This document shows positions 1 through 6,897 of a stretch of DNA of 7,178 bases, in pieces. A model generated the notes under the pieces. It made no database searches. It was not told the DNA's origin and was given only the letters and a program-made list of their open reading frames with translations. The translations under genes were made by a program, and so were the position numbers. Source of the stretch: an uncultured Clostridium sp. (GTDB taxonomy: Bacteria; Bacillota; Clostridia; TANB77; CAG-508); NCBI GenBank assembly GCA_958422985.1, contig CATZPY010000039.1, positions 1-7,178 of the forward strand. The letters are read 5' to 3'. Positions within the stretch are counted from its first letter, which is position 1; the number at the start of each line of letters is the position of its first letter.

Positions 1-3000
1 AGGGCATACAGATGCAACATACAAAAGAAACTATTTATTAAAAGAAATAGACATATTAACAGAAGAAGGAATAACAGGAAAAATAGACTTAAAAAGTATG
101 TTAAGGAAAACAACTGGAAAAAATTTAGTAGACCCAGATTCTAAAATAAAGTGGTATACAAAATTTGTTGGAGATGGAAGAAGTCAAAAGAGAACATATA
201 ATAAAGAAAATAATGAACTAACATTATATATAGGAGCTGGTAATCAAGCTTATGTATACGATTTGCGAGAATATATAGGAAAAGAAGTAACAATATCTTT
301 TAAGATAAAAGCAAATGAAATGAAAAATGTATGGGTCCAAAATATGAAAACTATATCAAATAATATTACAAAAATAGAGGGGATAGATAAAGATACATAT
401 AAAGAATATAAACAAACATTAAAAGTTAGAGATGGTTATGTAGGAATTTTTGCTGAAGGAAAAAATAGCCAAGCGAATGTATACATAAAAGATCTTCAAA
501 TCGAGTTAGGTAACACAAAAACAAACTATGAAGAATACAAATACGACATGGAAAGTAAAGTATTGGTAAACTTAGAAGACAAAAGAGATGAAATATTAAC
601 AAATGACTATTACATAAAAATATATGAAGATGGAAAGTTGGTAGATACTAAAAGATATGAAGAGATTCCAGAAGACAATAAATTAGAAAACATAGAAAAG
701 GAACTAAACATAAAAGAAAATCATGATTACAAACTAGAACTAGCAGTAAAAATACGACTAAGAGATTACGTAATATCAACATTCGAATTTAATACAAAAA
801 ATGGAGAAATATTAGGAATTAGCAATGTAGCAGAGTATAAAGATATACAACCAGAAGGAAATTACATTGTTTTAAATGATTTAGACTTTAGAAGTGAAAC
901 TTATGCAACAGGATTACGTACAAGTTCAAATGTTCATTTTCAAGGGACAATTAATTTCAATGGTCACACTGTGTATAAAAGCTATACAAATGGAACTAAT
1001 TATGAACTGTTTTCATACATAGGAACACAAGGAAGAATAGAAAATTTAGTACTTAAAGTATACTTAACAAATTCATTGCCAACTAGTGGAAATAATTTAT
1101 GTTACGAAAACAATGGAGTAATTTCTAATATAATTATTAGTATAGAAGAAAGCAAAAAAAATATAAATGAAACAATTAATTTATTATGCATGAGAAATAG
1201 AGGAACTATAGAAAGCTTTATTATAAATTATAAAGAGAGTGTGTATGCAAAATACGTATATTCAGTCACGTCAAATTATGGCAATATACGAAATGGATAT
1301 ATTTATGGAGAAGATATAATAATACAAAGTGAAGCTAATAATGCAATTTTAGTTAATGATAATTTGGGAACTATAGAACAAGTATATGTGTTGGCAAATG
1401 CATCGGCAGAAAAGAGTAAAGATAATGCGCTATATTCAAAAATTGCAAGAAATAATGTAGGAACTGTAAAAAATGTATATTCGGTTGGTTTAGGAAATAT
1501 TTACAATAAATCTCAAGGACCAAATGTTTTTTATGATAGTAAGAAAACAGAAAATAGTTATTACATAGACGAGCAAATATTTACAGGTAAATGGGACAAA
1601 AAGATAACAAATAAAGCATTATGGGATATAAGCTTTCAAAACAATATATTAAATAGTACAAATATGTGGGAAGTTGATGAATTAGTAAACTTAGGATATT
1701 ATCCTTGGCTTAAATTAAATGATTGTATGCCAAGGCAAGAATATATAACACTTCCAGAAATGACTGATGCAGATTTGCCAGAAATATTATTTGCAGAAAC
1801 ACTAGAAAAAACAAATAAAACTGCAAAAGTGAAAATAAGTATGTATAACCCAAGTGGTGAAGAAGTAACAAATATAAATGTTAAAAATTTAGAATGTAAA
1901 ATAGAAAGCCAAGAATATGCAAAGGGAAGAAGTGAAATAATTGTAAACTTAAATAATCCTATACAGTGTGTTTCATCATATTCTATACTTAGCTTTACAA
2001 CAAAAGGAGCGTTTAACTTAGAATATACAAAAGAATATGAAGAGGGAGAAATTCTTATTAATGTAGATTTATATAATGAAATATATACAATAGAAGACTG
2101 GTACGAAATGAAGAGAATGAGTAAAGAAAATTATAAATTAATGGTAAACTTAGACTTTAAAAATGCAGATCCAAATTTGTATGCAGGAATAAATTTTTAT
2201 GGAATATTAGATGGTACAGGTCATACAATACAAAACATATATATACAGAAGGGTTTACCACTATTTAATAATTTACAAAGAGATTCAATGATATTAAATT
2301 TAAATATAAAAAATTACAACTTAGAACCAAGAGAAATAAATGCAGGTATAGTTGGAAACGGAGTGCTCTGTACAATTAAAAATGTAAATGTAGATAATGT
2401 AAATATAACTAGTAAAGCTAAAAAAAGTAATAATATTGGAGTGATTATAGCAAATGCAAACAATGGAATCTTGGAAAATATAACGCTTAATACTGTAAAT
2501 ATAATAGGTGATAACATAGAAAGCTTAGCGTGTGGAGGAATTGGAGGTAGAGGAACTTTTGAATTAAATAATGTATATGTTAATAATTTACAAGTAAAAC
2601 TTACAAATATAAATAAGTCTGAAGGAATTGGAGGTTTAATAGGAAGTTATAGTGGGAATAAAATAAAAAATTCAATTGTAAATGGAAGGATAGAAACAGA
2701 TATTGGTTATGTAGGAGGAATGATAGGTAAAGGAACTCATAATATACAAAATGTAATATCAAAAGTAGATATAGTTGCAGATGGAGATTTTGTTGGTGGA
2801 ATTGCGGGTAATAATAATGATGATATAGATTTAAAAAATAACCTATATATAGGAGATATTATAAACAAAAAAGAGAATAGCTATGTTGAAGCAATTTCGG
2901 GTTCACAAAGAAATGGAACAAATAATTATATTTACGAAAAGAACCAAATAAATGGTATTAAAATTACAGATTATACTGAGAAGTTAACAAAAGAACAATT

Positions 3001-6000
3001 ATCAAATGAAAATACATATAAACAAATATTAAATTTTGATAATAGTTATAACTATGATGACTTAAATAATAAATTACCATTATTGAATAAATCCGATAGA
3101 AAAGAATTATTGCCAAACCAAAAGCCAATTTATATAGATGATGAAGATTTAAGTATAAAAAATGTAAATACATTAAGAGAAGATGGAAATAGGTTAAAAA
3201 TAAGAATAGAAATAACAAACCCACAAAATTTTGAAATAAAAGAAGTAAAAATTGAAAATATGGATTTAGAACTTGCAGATAAACGTACTTTTAATGGAAT
3301 AACATATATGGATTTAGTAGGTATTCCAAATAAATATTATGATAATTATCAAATTACAGGTATTAAATATGTAAAAAATGGAGAAGAATTTACTCAAGAT
3401 ACATATTATTTAATAGAAGAAGCTTTTTATAAAGAAATAGCTAAATTTGAAGATTGGCAAAATATAGATAAAGAGAGCTATGAAAATTATAGACTACTTA
3501 CAGATTTAGATTTTACCGGGAAACAAAATATAAATTATAACTTAAAAATAGGAAAATTAGTAACAGAAGGAAAAATACATTCTATAAAAAATACAACTTT
3601 AAATGTAGGAAATGAAGGTGATTTTGGATTAATAAAAGTATTAAAAAATGGTATAGAAAACATAATATTTGAAAATATAAATATAAATGGAAAAAATACC
3701 ACAGCAATAGAAAATATAGGTATTATTTCTAGTAATAAAGGAAATATAAAAAATATAGAATTTAAAAATATTAATATAAATATGCCTTCGGACAAAACAA
3801 ATAATGTAGGCTGTATTGGTTTTTCTTCTGGAATGGAAATATCCAATATAAATATGAATAATGTTAATATTTCCGGAAATAAATTGATTGGTGGATTAAT
3901 TGGAAATTCAGAATTTTATAAAATAAATAATATATTAGCAAATGAGGTCCATATAAATGCTACAGAAGGTGTTGGAGGAATTCTTGGTAGAATAAACGGT
4001 ATAGATATTAGTGAAGGAAGAGGACTAGAAAATATGCAAATTATAAATTCAACAGTTAAAGGAAAAGTTTATGTTGGAGGAGTAATTGGAGGCAATGGAA
4101 TGTATAAGATTAATAATATTCTTGTAGATAATTGCGAAATTGTAGGAGAAAAATATGTTGGGGGATATGCAGGAACAACAGGTTACGGCGAAATGAAAGA
4201 AAATATAAATATAAATAATTCTAATATAAAAGGAGTAAGCTATGTTGGTGGAGTAATGGGAAATGGTGGAAATATCCGCCAGGCTAATGTGAATAATAGC
4301 ACTATAGAAGGAATTGCTACAAATTCTACAAAAACAGGAGGAATTTTAGGAGAACAAGGAGGAAATTTAACATTTTCATCAGTAACTAATTCAAAAATTA
4401 TTTCTAAAGGTAGTGAAGTAGGAGCATTAGTAGGAAAAGGCTCTTGGATGGCAGGAAATTTTGCATATAATAACATTGTAGAAGGATATAGCAATGTAGG
4501 TGGAGTAGTAGGAATACTAACTAATAGTAATATATCGAGTACATATAATAACTCTATTGTAAGAGCGACAGAACATACTGCAGGGGGAGTGCTAGGTTTC
4601 TTAGAAAACAGTTTAATGAATAATATAACAAATATAAGTATAATAGAAAGTAACTATTACGTAGGAGATTCTGTTACAGCCAAAGCTAATGTTGGTGGAA
4701 TAATAGGAGAGATAGAAAAAGAGCTTTATACAGATGGAAGACTTTGCTATTACTCAAATTATGTAGAAACAAATTTAATAAGTGAAGATATTAGTACAGT
4801 ATCACTAGGAATAGGAAATATGCCTAAAGAGAATGAAAAATTAGTAGATACATATTATTACAAATATTCTAGTATAAATGGAATTTATCCGAATGAAGAA
4901 AATGAGCCATATATAGCTAGTGAAAATTATTTAGTAAGTGATGATTTAAAACAAATAGATACATATAGGAATAAATTAAAATTTTCAAGCCATTATGATT
5001 ATAATATATTAGAGCAAAATAAATATCCACTAATAAAATATAATAATGAAATTTTAGAAGGACAAGAAGGAATAAATCTTCCAATAGATCCTATTATAGA
5101 TGATAGTGGAGAAACTGTTGGCAATGGACTACTGAATCAAAAACAAAATTTAAATGAAGAATTACAATATACATTTAACTACAACGGAAAAATAATTAGA
5201 ACACATAAGACATATTCCGAAATTATTGCAGAAGATGGAAGTAAAGTAGTAAGGAAAGATGTACGATTATATGTAAAAAATGGAAACTTATATGCACTTC
5301 CGGTTATGCTGGGTTCTGGTAAAGATGTGCTTAAATTAGTAGCGAATAATTTTGTTATAGACTTATACAACGGAAAAGAATATGAAACTGTTTTAGGAAC
5401 TGATGGAAGACTTTATGATTTGAAAGAACCAATAACATATCCGGAAAACTTCGTTAATAATGAAATTGCAAATATAGGAAATAATTTAGATAAAAAGGAT
5501 TTTACAGAAAACTTAAGTGGTAATAATATGAGCAAAGGAGATTTTTCACAAAAGGAGAGAGAAAATGAGCACGAACTAGAAGTTATATACAAAAATGGAG
5601 ATAAATTAAAATTTAATTATCAAACGGGAGAAATAATATCTCTAACAAAAGAAAAGCACAATAAAATAGGATTATTTGACTATGCTAAAGAGAAATTATC
5701 AGAAATAGGAAATTCAAATTCTGGTGAATTACAAAGAATAAAAAGCAAATATGAAAAAGTTAAAGTGCTAGAAGCTAAACTAGAAGAAACACCAGTAGAA
5801 GTGGTTTTGAAAAGAAAAAATAGTAATGTAAATAAAATAGAAAATACAGCAGAAAAACAAGGATTAAAAGAGGACAGCAATAGTATAAATAAAGCAGAGA
5901 ACAAAAATACTGAAAAAGGCGAAAATGAAAATAATATCAACAACAGCGAAAATGGCAAGAATAACCAAACTAATAACTCTTTAAAAGAGACAAAATATAT

Positions 6001-6232
6001 AAGCATATACAATGCAGAAAAAGACAATTACCAAATTTACCAAGAAGAAGAGTTATTAGATACAAGAAAGCAGGAGGTGATAAGCGAAAACGAGAAGATA
6101 GAAGCAAATAATTTAAAAGAATATTATGCAAGCGAAGGAAAAAGTAGAAATAAGAATATGGGAATTTTATGGATTACTTTAAGCATAGTAGGAGTCGTAA
6201 TAATATTATTTGCAATAAAGAAAAGGGATTAG
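1..6232 (+). CDS. Giant GLUG-repeat beta-helix surface protein, tail-anchored, 5' end outside window
   Basis: The frame is open from base 2 (first full codon) to the TAG at 6230-6232, so 2,076 residues are visible and the true start lies upstream. The ATG at 98 has no Shine-Dalgarno sequence and no signal peptide after it, so it is an internal Met. Domain order in visible-residue numbering: remnant 1-40; jelly-roll carbohydrate-binding-like domain 41-182; Fn3-like sandwich 185-266; beta-helix module 1 about 273-580; sandwich linker 580-693; GLUG module 2 694-1040; sandwich linker 1041-1145; GLUG module 3 1146-1700; unrecognised beta-rich domain about 1720-1820; coiled coil 1908-1929; N/E/K-rich stalk 1937-1998; transmembrane helix 2053-2072; tail KKRD. 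GLUG proteins are typically secreted or surface-exposed. A role as a membrane-tethered adhesin binding glycans or host/microbial partners is inference; no catalytic motif is seen (no HExxH, so not an M26 IgA protease as far as visible). No LPxTG precedes the hydrophobic segment. Confidence is high for the gene, moderate for the role. Confidence 0.93.
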   Translation, partial: GHTDATYKRNYLLKEIDILTEEGITGKIDLKSMLRKTTGKNLVDPDSKIKWYTKFVGDGRSQKRTYNKENNELTLYIGAGNQAYVYDLREYIGKEVTISFKIKANEMKNVWVQNMKTISNNITKIEGIDKDTYKEYKQTLKVRDGYVGIFAEGKNSQANVYIKDLQIELGNTKTNYEEYKYDMESKVLVNLEDKRDEILTNDYYIKIYEDGKLVDTKRYEEIPEDNKLENIEKELNIKENHDYKLELAVKIRLRDYVISTFEFNTKNGEILGISNVAEYKDIQPEGNYIVLNDLDFRSETYATGLRTSSNVHFQGTINFNGHTVYKSYTNGTNYELFSYIGTQGRIENLVLKVYLTNSLPTSGNNLCYENNGVISNIIISIEESKKNINETINLLCMRNRGTIESFIINYKESVYAKYVYSVTSNYGNIRNGYIYGEDIIIQSEANNAILVNDNLGTIEQVYVLANASAEKSKDNALYSKIARNNVGTVKNVYSVGLGNIYNKSQGPNVFYDSKKTENSYYIDEQIFTGKWDKKITNKALWDISFQNNILNSTNMWEVDELVNLGYYPWLKLNDCMPRQEYITLPEMTDADLPEILFAETLEKTNKTAKVKISMYNPSGEEVTNINVKNLECKIESQEYAKGRSEIIVNLNNPIQCVSSYSILSFTTKGAFNLEYTKEYEEGEILINVDLYNEIYTIEDWYEMKRMSKENYKLMVNLDFKNADPNLYAGINFYGILDGTGHTIQNIYIQKGLPLFNNLQRDSMILNLNIKNYNLEPREINAGIVGNGVLCTIKNVNVDNVNITSKAKKSNNIGVIIANANNGILENITLNTVNIIGDNIESLACGGIGGRGTFELNNVYVNNLQVKLTNINKSEGIGGLIGSYSGNKIKNSIVNGRIETDIGYVGGMIGKGTHNIQNVISKVDIVADGDFVGGIAGNNNDDIDLKNNLYIGDIINKKENSYVEAISGSQRNGTNNYIYEKNQINGIKITDYTEKLTKEQLSNENTYKQILNFDNSYNYDDLNNKLPLLNKSDRKELLPNQKPIYIDDEDLSIKNVNTLREDGNRLKIRIEITNPQNFEIKEVKIENMDLELADKRTFNGITYMDLVGIPNKYYDNYQITGIKYVKNGEEFTQDTYYLIEEAFYKEIAKFEDWQNIDKESYENYRLLTDLDFTGKQNINYNLKIGKLVTEGKIHSIKNTTLNVGNEGDFGLIKVLKNGIENIIFENININGKNTTAIENIGIISSNKGNIKNIEFKNININMPSDKTNNVGCIGFSSGMEISNINMNNVNISGNKLIGGLIGNSEFYKINNILANEVHINATEGVGGILGRINGIDISEGRGLENMQIINSTVKGKVYVGGVIGGNGMYKINNILVDNCEIVGEKYVGGYAGTTGYGEMKENININNSNIKGVSYVGGVMGNGGNIRQANVNNSTIEGIATNSTKTGGILGEQGGNLTFSSVTNSKIISKGSEVGALVGKGSWMAGNFAYNNIVEGYSNVGGVVGILTNSNISSTYNNSIVRATEHTAGGVLGFLENSLMNNITNISIIESNYYVGDSVTAKANVGGIIGEIEKELYTDGRLCYYSNYVETNLISEDISTVSLGIGNMPKENEKLVDTYYYKYSSINGIYPNEENEPYIASENYLVSDDLKQIDTYRNKLKFSSHYDYNILEQNKYPLIKYNNEILEGQEGINLPIDPIIDDSGETVGNGLLNQKQNLNEELQYTFNYNGKIIRTHKTYSEIIAEDGSKVVRKDVRLYVKNGNLYALPVMLGSGKDVLKLVANNFVIDLYNGKEYETVLGTDGRLYDLKEPITYPENFVNNEIANIGNNLDKKDFTENLSGNNMSKGDFSQKERENEHELEVIYKNGDKLKFNYQTGEIISLTKEKHNKIGLFDYAKEKLSEIGNSNSGELQRIKSKYEKVKVLEAKLEETPVEVVLKRKNSNVNKIENTAEKQGLKEDSNSINKAENKNTEKGENENNINNSENGKNNQTNNSLKETKYISIYNAEKDNYQIYQEEELLDTRKQEVISENEKIEANNLKEYYASEGKSRNKNMGILWITLSIVGVVIILFAIKKRD
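122..547 (+). other. Jelly-roll carbohydrate-binding-like domain (within the surface protein)
   Basis: This covers visible residues 41-182. It opens with NLVDPDSKIKW, has alternating strands (ELTLYIG, EVTISFKIKA, GYVGIFAEG), and closes with the phrase LQIELGNTKTNYEEYKYD. That closing pattern (a strand ending in 'LQ-E-G...T-YE-Y') is known from CBM4/9-like jelly rolls in clostridial surface proteins and phage tail proteins. A glycan-binding role is inferred from fold resemblance only. No ligand residues can be assigned by eye. Confidence 0.55.
554..799 (+). other. Fn3-like beta-sandwich linker (within the surface protein)
   Basis: About 82 residues separate the jelly roll from the first beta-helix. 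The pattern is that of an Fn3/Ig-like spacer: a strand (SKVLVNLED), then YYIKIYEDGKLVDTK, an acidic loop with EEIPEDNK, then HDYKLELAVKIRLRDY and a closing strand STFEFNT. Such domains usually act as rigid spacers. Part of this segment (611-688) resembles the membrane-proximal segment at 6026-6103. Confidence 0.45.
818..1740 (+). repeat. Beta-helix module 1 (degenerate, without canonical GLUG motifs)
   Basis: The module opens with a cap ISNVAEYKDI...NYIVLNDLDF (818-889), the usual entry to GLUG beta-helices. Rungs follow, built on 'G-I/V-n-V' turns: GRIENLVLKVYL, GVISNIIISI, GTIESFIINY, GNIRNGYIYG, GTIEQVYVLA and GTVKNVYSVG. It ends with the cap GYYPWLKLND (from 1694). The diglycine GLUG signature (VGGxxG) is absent, so this is a related but diverged helix. 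It carries three of the protein's ten cysteines. Confidence 0.65.
1739..2080 (+). other. Beta-sandwich linker A between helix modules 1 and 2
   Basis: About 114 residues contain KVKISMYNPSGEEVTNINV, then KNLECKIES, SEIIVNLNNP, YSILSFTTKG and ILINVDLYNEI. The pattern '(K)-I-x-(N)P-x(5)-V/I-x-x-V-x-I/V-x-N-M/L' recurs in linker B at 3122-3436, so the two appear homologous. This is probably an Ig-like spacer that presents the next helix. The family is not recognised. Confidence 0.5.
2081..3121 (+). repeat. Beta-helix module 2 with GLUG repeats
   Basis: The module opens with the cap IYTIEDWYEMKRMSKENYKL then NLDF (2081-2158), followed by rungs of about 20-28 residues. Canonical GLUG turns are CGGIGGRG (2531), IGGLIGSYSG, VGGMIGKG and VGGIAGNN (2792). 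It closes with NKLPLLNKSD (from 3068). In the GLUG family these glycine-rich turns stack as a right-handed parallel beta-helix. The module is about 345 residues, intermediate between modules 1 and 3. Confidence 0.75.
3122..3436 (+). other. Beta-sandwich linker B between helix modules 2 and 3
   Basis: This linker of about 105 residues includes RLKIRIEITNPQNFEIKEVK, IENMDLELADK, a YDNYQITGIKYVKNGEEF strand pair and YYLIEEAFYKEI. The 'I-NP-x-I-V-I-N-M-L' core aligns by eye with linker A. Repetition of linker plus helix implies duplication of a two-part unit rather than of helix rungs alone. Confidence 0.5.
3437..5100 (+). repeat. Beta-helix module 3, the longest, with about eleven GLUG turns
   Basis: The module opens with IAKFEDWQNIDKESYENYRL then DLDF (3437-3514). 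After a few NIxNIxFxNINI rungs come regular GLUG turns: VGCIG (3806), IGGLIGNS (3887), VGGILG, VGGVIGGNG, VGGYAGTTG, VGGVMGNGG, TGGILGEQGG, VGALVGKG, VGGVVG, AGGVLG and VGGIIGE (4691). Spacing is about 23-35 residues. It closes with KYPLIKYNNE (from 5021), the same cap type as YPWLKL and LPLLN. At about 555 residues it is clearly larger than modules 1 and 2. Confidence 0.8.
5162..5455 (+). other. Unrecognised beta-rich domain after the last helix
   Basis: About 98 residues run LQYTFNYNGKIIRTHKTYSE, IIAEDGSKVVRKDVRLYVKN, GNLYALPVMLG, VANNFVIDLYNGKEYETVLG and DGRLYDLKEPI. Alternating polar and apolar residues and repeated 'YNGK/KNG/DG' turns indicate an antiparallel beta fold. I do not recognise a family. 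It lies between the helix stack and the stalk, so it may be a membrane-proximal adaptor. Confidence 0.4.
5723..5995 (+). other. Short coiled coil followed by Asn/Glu/Lys-rich stalk
   Basis: Residues 1908-1929 (GELQRIKSKYEKVKVLEAKL and the next two residues) show heptad-like hydrophobic spacing. From 5810 to 5995 the protein is low-complexity, dominated by N, E, K and S and almost free of aromatics. This is typical of a disordered spacer that lifts surface domains through the cell wall. It is a composition-based call. Confidence 0.6.
6158..6229 (+). other. C-terminal transmembrane anchor with KKRD tail
   Basis: Residues 2053-2072 (MGILWITLSIVGVVIILFAI) form a single hydrophobic helix followed directly by KKRD and the stop. 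The preceding SEGKSRNKN is polar and basic. No LPxTG-like pentapeptide precedes the helix, so stable membrane anchoring is more likely than sortase transfer to peptidoglycan. A non-canonical sortase signal cannot be excluded. Confidence 0.85.
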
Positions 6233-6270
6233 CCTTTGCCGGAATTATGGGACGGAGGTTAAAATCTCGG

Positions 6271-6339
6271 TGAACTTTAAAATAGTGACTTTGGAAATGA
6301 TTAAATAAGTGTGGCGTTTTGAAAGTTTTTTAAAGTTCA
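6271..6339 (+). repeat. Perfect 12-bp inverted repeat forming a long hairpin
   Basis: The bases tgaactttaaaa (6271-6282) are exactly reverse-complementary to ttttaaagttca (6328-6339). Inside the loop, 6288-6292 (acttt) can pair with 6322-6326 (aaagt), and 6294-6297 with 6317-6320, giving an interrupted extended stem. It is followed by an A-run, not a U-run, so it is not a standard terminator on the + strand. On the - strand the downstream bases are also not a T-run. It could be a 3'-UTR stabilising structure, part of an RNA element, or a relic of a small mobile repeat. Confidence 0.55.
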
Positions 6340-6372
6340 AAAAAGATAAAAATTAAATTAAGTGTGTGTAAA

Positions 6373-6435
6373 AAAAGCTAGTATTTTAATGTCTACTCAA
6401 AAAGAGAAGTTCATTTTAAATACTGGCTTTTGAAA
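6373..6435 (+). terminator. Terminator-like hairpin downstream of the surface-protein gene
   Basis: The left arm aaaagctagtatttt... (6373-6391) pairs with the right arm cattttaaatactggctttt (6412-6431). There are 14 consecutive pairs including one G-U, then a mismatch and a few more pairs, around a loop of about 20 bases. The A-run before and T-run after the stem (cttttgaaatttt) fit a rho-independent terminator, although the T-tract is interrupted by gaaa. It lies about 140 bases after the TAG of the surface-protein gene and would end that transcript. Confidence 0.55.
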
Positions 6436-6449
6436 TTTTAATATATAGA

Positions 6450-6476
6450 TTGAATATAAACTATGTGTTTTATAAT
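6450..6476 (+). promoter_or_regulatory. Possible sigma-A-type promoter
   Basis: A perfect TATAAT (6471-6476) is preceded by TTGAAT (6450-6455, four of six matches to TTGACA) with a 15-base spacer, which is shorter than the usual 17. It lies just after the terminator-like hairpin and could drive either a small RNA or the downstream nuclease gene with a long leader. In DNA this AT-rich a perfect -10 box can occur by chance. Confidence 0.25.
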
Positions 6477-6571
6477 TTGTCGAAAAATCAAGATGAAAAA
6501 AGCTTGAAAAATGTAAAATAAGATGATTAAATATAAATACTTAGGATATTGCCTAAAGATATTATTAAATT

Positions 6572-6600
6572 CTAATTTTTATTAATCTAATTAGTTTTTT
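6572..6600 (+). terminator. Weak hairpin with T-run
   Basis: The bases ctaatt (6572-6577) pair with aattag (6589-6594) around an 11-base loop, followed by six T's. The stem is A/T-dominated and weak, so terminator activity is uncertain. It matters mainly as the possible end of a transcript starting near 6483. Confidence 0.2.
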
Positions 6601-6845
6601 CATAATAAGAAGTTTTACATTTAATTTTTTATGTATTCGAAGATTATATTTAATTCAAAAATAAGAAATTCTCTAATTATGTATATTATTTAATTGAGTT
6701 CACAATAATTAAATCTGAAATTATCTTAAAATGATGATTTAAATCTTTAAAAATTTATTCTTTATAAAATTCCAAAAATAAAAAATATGAAAAATAGATA
6801 TAAACAAATTATTTGTACAGGGTAATGTTTTAAGAAATAAATTAA

Positions 6846-6888
6846 ATTTTACCGAATGGTTGAATGAAAGATTAATATTTGGTAAAAT
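6846..6888 (+). promoter_or_regulatory. 12-bp dyad/hairpin in the leader of the nuclease gene
   Basis: The bases attttaccgaat (6846-6857) pair with atttggtaaaat (6877-6888). Eleven Watson-Crick pairs and one G-U enclose a 19-base loop. The stem ends two bases before the Shine-Dalgarno sequence at 6891. The position suits either an RNA hairpin affecting translation of the nuclease or a dyad operator on DNA. Which of these applies, or neither, cannot be told from the sequence. Confidence 0.4.
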
Positions 6889-6890
6889 AG

Positions 6891-6897
6891 AAGGAGG
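6891..6897 (+). promoter_or_regulatory. Ribosome-binding site of the Rpn-type nuclease gene
   Basis: AAGGAGG is a near-perfect anti-16S match and decides the start at 6901. The spacing to ATG is only three bases, tighter than usual. A second ATG at 6911 is out of frame, so 6901 is the only sensible start. Confidence 0.8.

Noticed and set aside
98..100. ATG at 98 as the start of the giant protein
   Set aside because: The same frame is open and protein-like back to base 2 (…KEIDILTEEGITGKIDLKS), there is no Shine-Dalgarno sequence before 98 and no signal peptide after it.
3660..4240. DNA tandem repeat or CRISPR-like array suggested by recurrent aatataaatataaat phrases
   Set aside because: Spacing is irregular and the phrases follow from Asn/Ile-rich beta-helix rungs in AT-rich codons; no constant repeat with unique spacers exists.
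5566..5580. HEL-containing stretch (NEHELEV) as a zinc-protease motif
   Set aside because: It does not fit HExxH, and GLUG repeats alone, although found in M26 IgA1 proteases, do not indicate a protease.
6389..6433. 14-codon frame starting MSTQKEKF
   Set aside because: It has no ribosome-binding site, lies entirely within the terminator-like hairpin and is too short to support.
6694..6843. Other promoter candidates (TTGAGT at 6694, TTGTAC at 6813)
   Set aside because: Neither has a reasonable -10 hexamer at 16-18 bases; matches were no better than expected in AT-rich DNA.
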